64,000 bases of DNA from an uncultured Sulfuricurvum sp. (GTDB lineage: Bacteria > Campylobacterota > Campylobacteria > Campylobacterales > Sulfurimonadaceae): assembly GCA_903844635.1 (NCBI GenBank), contig CAIMUF010000032.1:62001-126000 (forward strand), read 5' to 3'. Shown one piece after another: positions 44,083 to 54,576 of the stretch (position 1 is the first letter of the stretch; every line of letters begins with the position of its first letter). The notes beneath the pieces were generated by a model. The model was given only the letters and a program-made list of their open reading frames with translations. It was not told the origin of the DNA and made no database searches. The position numbers and the translations under genes are program-made.

Positions 44083-45293
44083 TAGGACACCTTTATTCTG
44101 GCAAATTTTCGTTTGCCGATTTGCACAACGTACTCACCTGCATTTAACTGCAACTGCTCATCGTCTACTTTTTCTTGGTTAATTTTAACAGAGCCTTGCT
44201 TAATGTCGCGACGTGCCTGTGATGTAGATGTGGTAAGTGAGGACTCGGTAAGAACTTTCGCAATCCAAACCGGTCCTTCAAAAGTATATTCATCCATTTC
44301 AGTGGGAATCTCGCTTTGGGCATGGACACGATGAAACTCTTCGCCAGCACTTATCGCATCTTCCATGGAGTGAAAACGAGCTGTAATCTCAAGGGCTAAT
44401 GTCTCTTTGACTTTTTTTGGATGCAATGAACCATCTGCAACACCCACTTTTAATGCTTCAATTTCACTTAGACTAAGAGTGCTCAAAAGCTCGTAATATC
44501 TCCACATCAGCTCATCACTGATGCTAAGAATCTTACCGTACATATCGTTAGGTACATCCGCAACTGCGATGTAATTAGCTAAACTTTTTGACATTTTTTG
44601 AACGCCGTCAAGCCCTTCAAGAATTGGCATCATCAAGACTGCTTGTTCTTTGCCGACTTGATATGCACGTTGCAGATGACGTCCCATCAAAAGATTAAAC
44701 TTTTGGTCTGTCCCTCCAATTTCAATATCACTTTTAAGATGAACACTGTCGTAGCCTTGGAGAAGTGGATACAAAAATTCACTGATAGAGATAGAGATAC
44801 CTGCTTTATGGCGTTTGTCAAAATCATCACGTTCAAGCATACGTGCAACATTAAATGTCGTAGTAAGCTCCAGCATACCGGCAGCCCCAAGTGCATTAAT
44901 CCAATCCGCATTAAAAACGACGGTTGTTTGTTCAGGATTTAAAATTTTAAAGACTTGAGTTTTATAACTTTGCGCATTTTCCTCGATTTGAGCCGGAAGC
45001 AATTTTTTACGCGTTTCACTTTTACCCGTCGGATCACCAATCTGAGCAGTAAAATCTCCAATCAAAAATTGTATATTGGCCCCATACTTTTGAAACGTGG
45101 CTAATTTGTGAAGTAAAACCGTATGCCCTAAATGTAAATCGGGTGCCGTAGGATCAAATCCCGCTTTGACGGTATACGTTTCCCCTTTTTCAAAAAAACT
45201 TTTTAATAAAACTACGATACGAGCTTCATCAATAATTTCAGCTGTTCCTCGTTTAATTTCTTCTAATGCTTCATGTATTTTTTGATCTATCAT
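44082..45293 (-). CDS. tyrS: tyrosyl-tRNA synthetase
   Basis: 403 residues, class I synthetase. HIGH-type motif HLGHT in DPTAPDLHLGHTVLLHKL, GQDxxN-like IEIGGTDQKFNLLMGR, KMSKS in VQKMSKSLANYIA. The C-terminal S4 RNA-binding domain reads TSQARRDIKQGSVKINQEKVDDEQLQLNAGEYVVQIGKRKFARIKV. It sits 3 bases after spoT in the common Campylobacterota order pyrH-rpoZ-spoT-tyrS. Confidence 0.97.
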   Translation of the reverse strand: MIDQKIHEALEEIKRGTAEIIDEARIVVLLKSFFEKGETYTVKAGFDPTAPDLHLGHTVLLHKLATFQKYGANIQFLIGDFTAQIGDPTGKSETRKKLLPAQIEENAQSYKTQVFKILNPEQTTVVFNADWINALGAAGMLELTTTFNVARMLERDDFDKRHKAGISISISEFLYPLLQGYDSVHLKSDIEIGGTDQKFNLLMGRHLQRAYQVGKEQAVLMMPILEGLDGVQKMSKSLANYIAVADVPNDMYGKILSISDELMWRYYELLSTLSLSEIEALKVGVADGSLHPKKVKETLALEITARFHSMEDAISAGEEFHRVHAQSEIPTEMDEYTFEGPVWIAKVLTESSLTTSTSQARRDIKQGSVKINQEKVDDEQLQLNAGEYVVQIGKRKFARIKVS

Positions 45294-45296
45294 TCT

Positions 45297-47462
45297 TTAT
45301 CCTTGGCTTCGGTACGCGTCATCGGTCCGAAAAAATTGTATTATTTTCCCTTTTTTATCGAGTTTTGAACGCAGTCGATTTAAATCCCGTTCTAACGTTT
45401 GAAACTCCATCTCGCAGTATTGAGTATGCTCTGATTTTGCTTTTCCAAGCTCTATACTTTCTATATCAGCCCCCATCTTTGCCATATATGTTAACAAGTC
45501 TGCAAGTGAGCCTTTCGCGTTTGCCATACTAATAATCAAATGGTATCGACTGAAATGCTGCTGTTTCCACTGCACAAATACCATTGGCTGGTGTTCTTCA
45601 ATCATTCCTGCCGCATGCTTACACATCTTATGGTGGATATGAGCTTTACCCTCTTGGTAAAATGCAACAATTTCATCCCCTGATTTAGGATGACAGCAAT
45701 AATCAAAAACTGCATCTGAAATATTTTGATTGGACAGCAGTTCTATCGAGCTAAAAAGAAAAGGTTTGAGTTTGAAACGCCCTCGCGTCCAAAATGCTCC
45801 AAAACGGCTGCTTTCTTGCATTGCATCTTTAATCCGATTAAGTACTTCTTTGAAAAAATCAAGCTCGCGAGGTATACGATACCATTGGTCTGAAAGCTCT
45901 ACTTTTTCTAAAACTTCTGCCACTTTATCCGCAGGTAAACGAAGAACTGTTGATAGAATATTAACACCGCTCTCATGATCTATTGCCCGTATGCGCCCAT
46001 TACAATTGGCACGCATACTTGATTTTGCACGGGATGTTTTTACTGCATCAATCCATGTACATCGGGTAATTTTCTTGCTATCGGATGCCGTAACGATTCT
46101 AACCACATCACCATTGTGCAACTCCGTTAACAGGCTGGCCTTTTCTTTGTTGATCAAGCAGCCTTCAGCTTTGTCTCCGACTGCTGTATGAACAGCATAG
46201 GCAAAATCAAGGGCTACTGCTCCGCGAGGAAGTGTAAATGCTTTTCCTTTTGGTGAAAAGACTGAAATATCATCACTGTAGAGGTCATTTTTAATCAGCT
46301 CATAAAACGCCTCAACCGATTCATTTTGATACTGAAGATTATGCAGCCAATCAAGATTGATCGAATTATTCCCACCGCTTTTATATTTCCAATGGGCAGC
46401 AACACCAAGTTCCGCTGTTGCATGCATTTCAATCGTACGAATCTGAACCTCAAAAATAGCGCTCTCATCAAACACCGTCGTATGAAGTGTCTGATAACCA
46501 TTCTCTTTTGGAATGGAGATATAGTCTTTAAACCGCGCACTCAAAGGTTGAAAATTGAGATGAACCATCCCAAGTACTTTATAACAGTCTATAGGGTCTT
46601 TGACCAAAATACGAACGGCTAAAAGGTCTAGAATCTCATCGATACTTATCCCTTTGCGCTGCATTTTTAGATAAATAGAATAGTGATGCTTTACACGGCT
46701 CAGTATCTCAAAATCATCTTGACACATTCCGTTAGAAAGTAAAATCTGAGTTAATTTTTCACAAAAATCACCCAGTCTTTCGTTGATAGAGCGAAAATTT
46801 TCTTCCAAATAACTCTCGATTGCGAGCTTGTCTTCGGTAAAAAGATATTTAAAACTCAAATCTTCCAAAAGATTTTTTAGAAAAGAGATTCCCAAACGGT
46901 GAGCGATCGGAGCATAAACGACCAATGTCTCTTCTGCAATACGATGTTGTTTAGCGGGTGTAAGCGCATCAAGCGTGAGCATATTGTGAAGTCTGTCACA
47001 CAGTTTAACAACCAATACACGAACATCTTCGATAGAAGCAAGGAGCATTTTACGGAAAGTTAAAGCAGAAACGACCAGCTTTTGATCAGAATGAGACGGT
47101 ATAAGTTCTGCATCACGGATCATATCGATCTTTGTCAGTCCTTCCACTAAATGAGCAACATCCGCTCCGTAATCCAATCCTATTTCTTCAATCGTTATCG
47201 CCGTATCTTCCACGACATCATGTAATAATGCGGCAATAACCATCGCTTCATCACCGGTAAGTTCAGCAACAATACTGGCAACTAAAATAGGATGTACAAT
47301 ATAAGGTTCGCCACTTTTACGACATTGCCCTTTATGGGCAGTAGATGCTAGTAAAAAAGCTTGTTCAAGAAGAGCTGATGTGGGAATTCGTGCACGAAAG
47401 TACTCAATAGCACTTTCTACATCATTGATTTTTTTGATGGTTTCAATATCTATTTGGCTCAA
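45297..47462 (-). CDS. spoT: bifunctional (p)ppGpp synthetase/hydrolase (RelA/SpoT)
   Basis: 721 residues. The HD hydrolase domain (about 30-190) has HKGQCRKSGEPYIVHPILVA, ALLHDVVEDT and VKLCDRLHNMLT. The synthetase domain has RVKHHYSIYLKMQRKGISIDEILDLLAVRI, KDYISIPKENGYQTLHTTV and VQIRTIEMHATAELGVAAHWKYK. TGS (FSPKGKAFTLPRGAVALDFAYAVHTAVG) and ACT domains follow. Both enzyme halves look intact, fitting the single stringent-response enzyme of this phylum. The start is TTG at 47462 with no clear ribosome site, 21 bases after rpoZ; coupling may drive its translation. Confidence 0.95.
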   Translation of the reverse strand: MSQIDIETIKKINDVESAIEYFRARIPTSALLEQAFLLASTAHKGQCRKSGEPYIVHPILVASIVAELTGDEAMVIAALLHDVVEDTAITIEEIGLDYGADVAHLVEGLTKIDMIRDAELIPSHSDQKLVVSALTFRKMLLASIEDVRVLVVKLCDRLHNMLTLDALTPAKQHRIAEETLVVYAPIAHRLGISFLKNLLEDLSFKYLFTEDKLAIESYLEENFRSINERLGDFCEKLTQILLSNGMCQDDFEILSRVKHHYSIYLKMQRKGISIDEILDLLAVRILVKDPIDCYKVLGMVHLNFQPLSARFKDYISIPKENGYQTLHTTVFDESAIFEVQIRTIEMHATAELGVAAHWKYKSGGNNSINLDWLHNLQYQNESVEAFYELIKNDLYSDDISVFSPKGKAFTLPRGAVALDFAYAVHTAVGDKAEGCLINKEKASLLTELHNGDVVRIVTASDSKKITRCTWIDAVKTSRAKSSMRANCNGRIRAIDHESGVNILSTVLRLPADKVAEVLEKVELSDQWYRIPRELDFFKEVLNRIKDAMQESSRFGAFWTRGRFKLKPFLFSSIELLSNQNISDAVFDYCCHPKSGDEIVAFYQEGKAHIHHKMCKHAAGMIEEHQPMVFVQWKQQHFSRYHLIISMANAKGSLADLLTYMAKMGADIESIELGKAKSEHTQYCEMEFQTLERDLNRLRSKLDKKGKIIQFFRTDDAYRSQG

Positions 47463-47483
47463 CGATGCGACTTTGTGTGGGGA

Positions 47484-47699
47484 TTACGCTTTGTCTACGA
47501 AACCTTTGATGGTAATATGCCCTTCAGCAATTTCCATCAAAGCAACGTCAGCAGCTTTTGCTTTTTTCAAATCAACATTAAGCTTTGTTGATGCACCGTT
47601 TTGAAGTTGCTCTGAGCGTTTTGCTACGGCTAATGCCAACTGATAACGGTCAATATTTGCGGTCTCTAATGCTTTTGCAGTTAATTGTTCAAGTCTCAT
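47484..47699 (-). CDS. rpoZ: RNA polymerase omega subunit
   Basis: 71 residues. MRLEQLTAKALETANIDRYQLALAVAKRSEQLQNGASTKLNVDLKKAKAADVALMEIAEGHITIKG shows the omega pattern (N-x-R-Y-xL-xxxxAxRARQL...AL-EI-xG-I). Small helical subunit that helps RNA polymerase assembly and, in proteobacteria, ppGpp sensing, which fits its place directly before spoT. Confidence 0.94.
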   Translation of the reverse strand: MRLEQLTAKALETANIDRYQLALAVAKRSEQLQNGASTKLNVDLKKAKAADVALMEIAEGHITIKGFVDKA

Positions 47700-47721
47700 C
47701 TAGTGTCCTTTTGTCTAAAAT

Positions 47722-48465
<744 letters not shown>

Positions 48466-48524
48466 TTACTGTCGCTTTAAGGTTGCTTTGACTAAGATTT
48501 GCTTTTATTGGGTAAAGGAAATAT

Positions 48525-49844
48525 GTGAACTTTTTGACTTTTTTTGAAAAATTATGGAAGCCAGTCAAACCGCTAGTCCCTCCCCACTACGGCAGAAGTA
48601 TTCACGCCCTTCCTAATCCAAAAGAGCAAGAGCTCTTTGATTTGTCTTCAATCGCATTTAGTTCAAACGACGTATTGCTTGGGTACCGTACTTTTCTGGA
48701 ATCACTTCAACATGCTGATGATTCAAAACATTTAGAGATCATGAGCAGCGCCGACACAATTACCTTTAAACTCATGCAAGGAACTGCCATTATCCATGGT
48801 GAAATAACTGAAAAAATATTTAAAGCGTATGCCAAAATCGCACAAGCATCATCGCTCCATGTTGCAATGAAAAGACGATTTTTAGAACGAAACTTTCAAC
48901 TCACATATTGTCGCTTTAGCCAAAAAGAGGACACTGTTTCTTTGTCTATAGAGATACAAAACACCACGATTACTCCGCAAAAAATCTTTTTTCCCTTGAG
49001 AGAGCTTGCCCTGAATGCGGATTTTGAAAAAGAGTTTATTTCCAGTGAATTTGATGTATCAGCACTGCTTGAATATGATCACATCACACCACTAAGTCTT
49101 CCTAAACTTCACCGCTATTACGACACAATGCAAGAATGGATAAAAACAACCAAATCAAGTCTAGTCGGATTACTCTCCAATGATAACAGCGGCATGGCGT
49201 CTTTTAGCTATCTCGCATTGTTACTTCAAATTGATTATCTTCTTATTCCCCATAAAAAAATGGCAAAAGAGATCAATGAAAAAATCAACATCTATTTCAT
49301 GGAAGATGAAAAACTCACTCAAGATAAAAATAGCGATTTAGAAAGCTACCTCGTTGAACTTGAAGCCATGAGCTTTGAGACATTTTCGACTCAATTTTAC
49401 AGTGCTCGTACCACTTTTTCTCCATTTGATCAAGCAATGCACGATGACATTGCGGAATTTATTGACGAATCCCTAGCTAAAGTACGTTGGTATAAAAACA
49501 ACCATGTTAATTACGTTATTACCACAATTTATCGCTACATTGCTTTGTATACTCTCTTCAACTACGGTGTCCATCCCTCACTTCGGGCATTATTGCATCT
49601 GCATGTTCAAATTTATGCTTCGGATTTTTTTGCTGATGAAGGCGAAATTATGCTTTATGACAGTTCACGAAAACTCTTTCAGAAAGAATCCATTTCTAAT
49701 GCCATTGATGCCGCACTGTCACCCTATCAAACTCGTTACAAAAATCTTCGCAACTTTGCAAAAGAACTGAACTACAGCGATCTTGATCACTTCAGCCAAA
49801 GCTTCTATCTCCAAATAAAAAACCTTGATTATCAGGAACTGTAG
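48525..49844 (+). CDS. hypothetical protein paired with trypsin-like protease
   Basis: 439 residues, starting at a GTG at 48525 after AAAGGAAAT. No signal peptide. Residues about 55-190 (ESLQHADDSKHLEIMSSADTITFKLMQGTAIIHGEITEKIFKAYAKIAQASSLHVAMKRRFLERNFQLTYCRFSQKEDTVSLSIEIQNTTITPQKIFFPLRELA) look like a YbjN/secretion-chaperone-like alpha/beta domain. The C-terminal half is helical with DDIAEFIDESLAKVRWYKNNHVNYVITTIYRYIALYTLFNYGVHP. The next gene, 3 bases on, also ends in a YbjN-like domain. Function unknown. Confidence 0.7.
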   Translation: MNFLTFFEKLWKPVKPLVPPHYGRSIHALPNPKEQELFDLSSIAFSSNDVLLGYRTFLESLQHADDSKHLEIMSSADTITFKLMQGTAIIHGEITEKIFKAYAKIAQASSLHVAMKRRFLERNFQLTYCRFSQKEDTVSLSIEIQNTTITPQKIFFPLRELALNADFEKEFISSEFDVSALLEYDHITPLSLPKLHRYYDTMQEWIKTTKSSLVGLLSNDNSGMASFSYLALLLQIDYLLIPHKKMAKEINEKINIYFMEDEKLTQDKNSDLESYLVELEAMSFETFSTQFYSARTTFSPFDQAMHDDIAEFIDESLAKVRWYKNNHVNYVITTIYRYIALYTLFNYGVHPSLRALLHLHVQIYASDFFADEGEIMLYDSSRKLFQKESISNAIDAALSPYQTRYKNLRNFAKELNYSDLDHFSQSFYLQIKNLDYQEL

Positions 49845-49847
49845 AGA

Positions 49848-50945
49848 ATGAAACAGCTCACTCAAAAAACGCTGGAAATTTCCATCGAAAGCATCGTACA
49901 AATTATGACCCCCTACGCAACTGGAAGCGGTTTTATCATCGGTGATTTAATTATTACCAATTCGCATGTTGTCGGAGGATTAAAAGAAGTCATTATTAGT
50001 ACGAAAACACTTCCACGTACTATTGGACAGGTTATTTATGATGATGCAGGATATGATTTGGCATTTATTCGCTCACCTGTGCCATTGCTTCCTAATCATC
50101 CCTTAATCCTTTGTAGCGGCTCTATTAACGATGGAGATAGTGTTATCGCTATCGGTCATCCTTATGGTCTTAATTACTCTACCACAGAAGGAATTATTTC
50201 CAAAGCCATACGCTTGCAAGGAGAGACTGAATACATTCAATTCGATGCAGCCATCAATCCTGGAAACAGTGGCGGGCCCTTATTGAATGACGCGGGTGAA
50301 GTTATAGGTGTCAACACCTTTATTATTCAAAACTCCAACAATCTCGGCTTCGCCCTCCCCTATTATCTCCTTCAAGAAGCATTGGATGGATTTTTAGCTC
50401 TTAATGCAATCGATATTATTCGTTGTGTATCGTGTAAAAATTTGATTCTTGAATCCTCAATACAAAATGACTATTGTCCAAAATGCGGTATTAAGCTCGA
50501 TGTTGCAAAGCGTCGCCGCGAGGGATACAAACCATCGGGAGTTGTCGCTTTACTCGAAAAGATACTGGAAAAACTGGAGATTAATGTCACGCTCTCAAGA
50601 CGCAGTCAGCGAAGTTGGCGATTTGAATCAGGAACATCCCGTTTTGACATCAACTATTACGACAATGGAGTCATCATCGCAGAGTGCGAAGTATGTCGGA
50701 TACCACAGGAAAAAATTGAACGTTTATACGATTTTTTACTACGTGAGAATGGTACTTTAGAAAATTTACGCCTCGCAATCGATCAAAATAGTATTTATCT
50801 CTCCTACGTTATTATTGACACTTCTTTGACTCAAGAAGAAGGTGAACGTACTCTAAAAGCACTTTACCGACTTGCTCCTGAATATCAAAAAAATCTCATT
50901 GACAATTTTAAAGCGCTTGAACCGAAGTTTGATGAGTTTGAATAA
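49848..50945 (+). CDS. trypsin-like (HtrA-type) serine protease with zinc ribbon and YbjN-like domain
   Basis: 365 residues and no signal peptide, so probably cytosolic. The protease domain (1-about 185) has the catalytic triad in IITNSHVVGG (His), DDAGYDLAFIR (Asp) and AAINPGNSGGPLLND (Ser, GNSGGP). No PDZ domain follows. Instead come a zinc ribbon (IRCVSCKNLILESSIQNDYCPKCGIKL, CxxC twice) and a C-terminal domain of about 130 residues (INVTLSRRSQRSWRFESGTSRFDINYYDNGVIIAECEVCRIPQ...) resembling YbjN/type III chaperones. The domain mix is unusual; the target is probably linked to the preceding gene. Confidence 0.85.
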   Translation: MKQLTQKTLEISIESIVQIMTPYATGSGFIIGDLIITNSHVVGGLKEVIISTKTLPRTIGQVIYDDAGYDLAFIRSPVPLLPNHPLILCSGSINDGDSVIAIGHPYGLNYSTTEGIISKAIRLQGETEYIQFDAAINPGNSGGPLLNDAGEVIGVNTFIIQNSNNLGFALPYYLLQEALDGFLALNAIDIIRCVSCKNLILESSIQNDYCPKCGIKLDVAKRRREGYKPSGVVALLEKILEKLEINVTLSRRSQRSWRFESGTSRFDINYYDNGVIIAECEVCRIPQEKIERLYDFLLRENGTLENLRLAIDQNSIYLSYVIIDTSLTQEEGERTLKALYRLAPEYQKNLIDNFKALEPKFDEFE

Positions 50946-51528
50946 GCCGAGAAACGTTCTCTTTTTGTGGAAAGTCCGCTCCCATACTGATAATAAATGA
51001 CGATGCCTCTTGAAGACTCAAAGAGGTCTTTTTAATCAATGCTTCATCTACCAAAATTGTATAACCGCTTGTCGGATTTGGAGAGGTTGGAATAAACAGT
51101 ACACAAATATTTTCATGACGGTTCAATAAATACGCAGGTACCCATAAATTCTCTTTAGGATACTCAACCAAAACCACCTCTTTTTTTGTCCCGTCTTCAT
51201 TACCAGATAGCATTGCCGCCAGTTTTTTAGAAACTGAATAAACCGAACGGATCGCAGGGATTTTTTCAAAAGTGCTGTCAATCATTGAAACAAAAATTGA
51301 ACGCCCATATTTTTCAATCGAAAACCCAAGGAATGCAAAAACGGCAATTACTCCTATCATTAAAAAAATTGTTATTTCAAAAGAATCTGTATAATCATGC
51401 AAAGAGAGATAAGCGCTCACACCTAAATTTTTAAGATAATTAACAACCACAAAAACTAAAATCAAAGGTAAGAGCGATAAAGCACCTACAAAAATATAAC
51501 GGAATAACAGTTTGGCTCTTAAGCCCAT
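50908..51528 (-). CDS. DUF502 family membrane protein
   Basis: 206 residues from the ATG at 51528 (MGLRAKLLFRYIFVGALSLLPLILVFVVVNYL), preceded by AAAAGGACG; a frame extending to 51681 is rejected. Two N-terminal transmembrane helices (about 12-32 and 52-75), then the soluble DUF502 core with RSIFVSMIDSTFEKIPAIRSVYSVSKKLAAML...EVVLVEYPKENLWVPAYLL...VCVLFIPTSPNPTSGYTILVDEALI. Function not established for the family. Its 3' end overlaps the convergent protease gene by 38 bases. Confidence 0.88.
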   Translation of the reverse strand: MGLRAKLLFRYIFVGALSLLPLILVFVVVNYLKNLGVSAYLSLHDYTDSFEITIFLMIGVIAVFAFLGFSIEKYGRSIFVSMIDSTFEKIPAIRSVYSVSKKLAAMLSGNEDGTKKEVVLVEYPKENLWVPAYLLNRHENICVLFIPTSPNPTSGYTILVDEALIKKTSLSLQEASSFIISMGADFPQKENVSRLIQTHQTSVQAL

Positions 51529-51613
51529 AAACGTCCTTTTATGACAAATTGCCATATTATAGAATACTTTTTGAAACACTTTACTACAATAACATATATT
51601 TACAGGAGAACCT

Positions 51614-53569
51614 ATGCAACCTTTTACAGATTTTAGCCTTAATTTAGAGACTTTTATTGATGATTTAAACACCCTCATCAAAAAAAACTACACTACCATC
51701 GCCAACCTACTGGATATTCACGATAAAACCTACACCAATTTTGTCCGCCCATTTGATTTTATGGAAGAAGAAATGGAGCTTTTATTTACGCCTCTTTCAC
51801 ATATCAATGCTGTTAACAATTCCGATAAATCACAAAAAGTGTATGCGGATGCACTTCCGATTCTCACCGATTACTCGACTTTTGTAGGGCAGAATCTCGC
51901 TATTTATGATGCCTTCAAAGAAGTTAAAAAAAATGAATACAGCACTTTGAACCTCGCTCAACAACGAATTTTGGATCTCAATATACTCCATTTTGAACTT
52001 GCAGGAGCCCATCTTGACAACGCTTCAAAAGAGCGTTTAGCACAAATCAATCTTCGAAAAAGCACGCTAACCAATGATTTTTCTCAAAACGTTCTAGACG
52101 CAACCAATGCGTATGAAAAAATCATTACCGATCCCGCTGATATTATTGGAATTCCACAGGGAGATTTAGACGATGCTCGTTTCGAAGAAGAAGGTGTTAC
52201 TAAATATCGTTTCACTCTCCAAATGCCCTCCTATATTTCATATATGACCTATGGACAAAATCGTGCTATTCGGGAAGAACTCTACAAGGCATATACGACG
52301 CGAGCACCGCAAAACGCTAAAATTATCGACGAGCTAATGGCTCTGCGTCAAGAGATGGCACAATTACTTGGATTTAAGAGCTACAGTGAGTATTCACTGG
52401 CTTCCAAAATGGCACCCGATACCCAAACAGTTTTAAAATTTTTGAATGATCTTGCCCTCACCTCTCGCGCCCAAGCGGAGAAAGAAATCATGGAATTACG
52501 CTCTATTGCAGGAGATATTGACCTCCAAAGCTATGACACCGCCTATTACGGCGAAATCCTCAAAAAAGCACAATACGATATTGATGAGGAAGAATATCGA
52601 CCGTATTTTGAACAAAACAGTGTTATAAGTGGGATGTTTGATTTTTTACACCAGATATTCGGGATTTCATTTGTACACGTCCAAGCACCACTTTGGGACG
52701 AAAAAGCAAGTGCCTATGATGTCTATGATAATGACATACTGCGTGCACGAATCTATTTCGACCTCGAAGCTCGTAAGAATAAACGCGGTGGAGCATGGAT
52801 GCACAATTTTCAAACCCATTGTGAAGATACTGAAGGTGCTATACACCTTCCAAGTGCTTTTGTCGTTTGTAATTTTCCTCCCTCATCCCCTACGTCTCCT
52901 TCACTTTTACGTCATGATGATGTTGTCACCCTCTTTCATGAGATTGGACACACGCTTCACCACATTTTAAGTTCCGTTTTAGAACATGGGGTCAGCGGGG
53001 TGAATGGTGTGGAATGGGATGCCGTTGAATTTCCTTCACAATTTTTAGAAAGTTTCGCTTATGAGCCTAAAGTCCTCAAACTTTTTGCTAAACATCACAA
53101 AAGCGGTGAGATTCTTAGTGATGAGATGATTGCTAAACTCATTCGTGCCAAAAATTTTCAAAGTGCTTTGTTTATGCTTCGACAGCTTGAATTTTCGCTC
53201 TTTGATTTTGAGCTTCACTCGAAATTGTATCAAGGAGATGAAATTCAAGTTCTTCTTGATTCTATCCGAGATCGAACATCCCTTATAAAATCTCCTGCTT
53301 ACAATAAATTTCAAAACGGATTTAGCCATATTTTTAGCGGCGGATACAGTGCAGGATATTACAGTTACAAATGGGCTGAAGTACTAAGTGCCGATGCGTA
53401 TTATGCTATTGTAGATGAAGGTATTTTCGATTCCGTTCTTGCGCAACGGTATAAAGACATTGTACTGGGAGGCGGCGGATCTCAAAGTATGCAAGAACTT
53501 TTTGTGGAGATGATGGGACGTGAATGTGAAACCAAAAATCTTTTGCGCCTCAATGGTATTGAAGTATGA
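51614..53569 (+). CDS. M3 family oligopeptidase (oligopeptidase A-like)
   Basis: 651 residues, thimet-oligopeptidase family. The zinc site is VTLFHEIGHTLHHILS (HExxH) with the downstream Glu in VEFPSQFLESFAYEP. Other family blocks are ARKNKRGGAWMHNFQTH, PSAFVVCNFPP, SGGYSAGYYSYKWAEVLSADAYYAI and GGGSQSMQELFVEMMGRE. Cytosolic metalloenzyme degrading short peptides, including signal-peptide fragments. An AGGAG site precedes the ATG. Its stop overlaps the EEP gene start by four bases. Confidence 0.95.
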   Translation: MQPFTDFSLNLETFIDDLNTLIKKNYTTIANLLDIHDKTYTNFVRPFDFMEEEMELLFTPLSHINAVNNSDKSQKVYADALPILTDYSTFVGQNLAIYDAFKEVKKNEYSTLNLAQQRILDLNILHFELAGAHLDNASKERLAQINLRKSTLTNDFSQNVLDATNAYEKIITDPADIIGIPQGDLDDARFEEEGVTKYRFTLQMPSYISYMTYGQNRAIREELYKAYTTRAPQNAKIIDELMALRQEMAQLLGFKSYSEYSLASKMAPDTQTVLKFLNDLALTSRAQAEKEIMELRSIAGDIDLQSYDTAYYGEILKKAQYDIDEEEYRPYFEQNSVISGMFDFLHQIFGISFVHVQAPLWDEKASAYDVYDNDILRARIYFDLEARKNKRGGAWMHNFQTHCEDTEGAIHLPSAFVVCNFPPSSPTSPSLLRHDDVVTLFHEIGHTLHHILSSVLEHGVSGVNGVEWDAVEFPSQFLESFAYEPKVLKLFAKHHKSGEILSDEMIAKLIRAKNFQSALFMLRQLEFSLFDFELHSKLYQGDEIQVLLDSIRDRTSLIKSPAYNKFQNGFSHIFSGGYSAGYYSYKWAEVLSADAYYAIVDEGIFDSVLAQRYKDIVLGGGGSQSMQELFVEMMGRECETKNLLRLNGIEV

Positions 53570-54576
53570 AATTTTTTTGGCTGTTACTCATTACATTGAC
53601 TTTTTTAGAAGGAGCAGAAGTGAAAATAGCCTCTTATAACGTTGAAAACTTATTTGATATGAATGATGATGGAACCGAATATAAACAATACATTCCCAAT
53701 ACCTCGTGGGGCTGGACTGAGGAGATGCATCGGATTAAACTGCGCAATACTGCTCAAGTCATCAAAGATATTGGAGCTGATGTCATCGGACTGCAAGAAA
53801 TTGAATCCGAGACAGCCCTCAAAGAGCTTAAAGCTGAACTGAACCGTCAAGGAATTTATTATCCTCACTATGCTTTTGCACGCTCTAAAAACACAACGGT
53901 AGCCACAGCACTTTTAAGTAAATATCCTCTAAAAAGTGCATTAAGCCATTCTGTCGGTGCAAGCCGTTCGTACCGCGATATACTCGAAGCTAAAATTGAT
54001 TTTAACGGTAAAAATCTACACATTTTTGTTAATCATTGGAAGTCCAAAAGCGGTTCTGAGAGTATGCGTATTCAAAGTGCAAAAGTACTCAAAAAACTTA
54101 TCAGCAACCTGGATGAAGATGAACCGTATATACTCTTGGGGGATTTTAACTCTCACTATGAAGAATATCGAACGTTTGTAAAAAGCAGAAAACATAATGA
54201 TACGGATGGGATCACAGGAATTAATCATGTCCTCAAAACCATTGATGAGGATGAAAATCCTATTACCATCACCAGTGTCAAAGAGTGTGATGACTGCTCT
54301 TACAATCTATGGTATGAACTCCCACAAGAGCAACGGTGGAGTCATGAGTACAGAGGGGGGCATGAAGCACTGGACAATATGATTATCTCCCCCTCCCTTG
54401 CAGATGGAAAAGGAGTTGAATATGTCCGAGGGAGTTTTGGACGATTTGATGCTCCTTATCTTTTTTACAAAGGCAAACCGTATCGCTGGCAACAATCACG
54501 AAAATTTCCTAAGCACCATTTAGGTGAGGGATATTCCGACCACTTGGCTATTTTTGCAAAATTTAACGTACGTTAG
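53566..54576 (+). CDS. exported endonuclease/exonuclease/phosphatase (EEP) family protein
   Basis: 336 residues with a signal peptide (MKFFWLLLITLTFLEGAE). EEP motifs: KIASYNVENLFDMNDDG, IGADVIGLQEIESE (metal-binding Glu), IFVNHWKSKSGSESMRIQSA (His), YILLGDFNSHYEE (Asp/Asn), GEGYSDHLAIFAKF (Asp-His). Likely a periplasmic or secreted Mg-dependent nuclease; phosphodiesterase on another substrate is possible. Coupled to the M3 peptidase by ATGA overlap and convergent with ung. Confidence 0.88.
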   Translation: MKFFWLLLITLTFLEGAEVKIASYNVENLFDMNDDGTEYKQYIPNTSWGWTEEMHRIKLRNTAQVIKDIGADVIGLQEIESETALKELKAELNRQGIYYPHYAFARSKNTTVATALLSKYPLKSALSHSVGASRSYRDILEAKIDFNGKNLHIFVNHWKSKSGSESMRIQSAKVLKKLISNLDEDEPYILLGDFNSHYEEYRTFVKSRKHNDTDGITGINHVLKTIDEDENPITITSVKECDDCSYNLWYELPQEQRWSHEYRGGHEALDNMIISPSLADGKGVEYVRGSFGRFDAPYLFYKGKPYRWQQSRKFPKHHLGEGYSDHLAIFAKFNVR

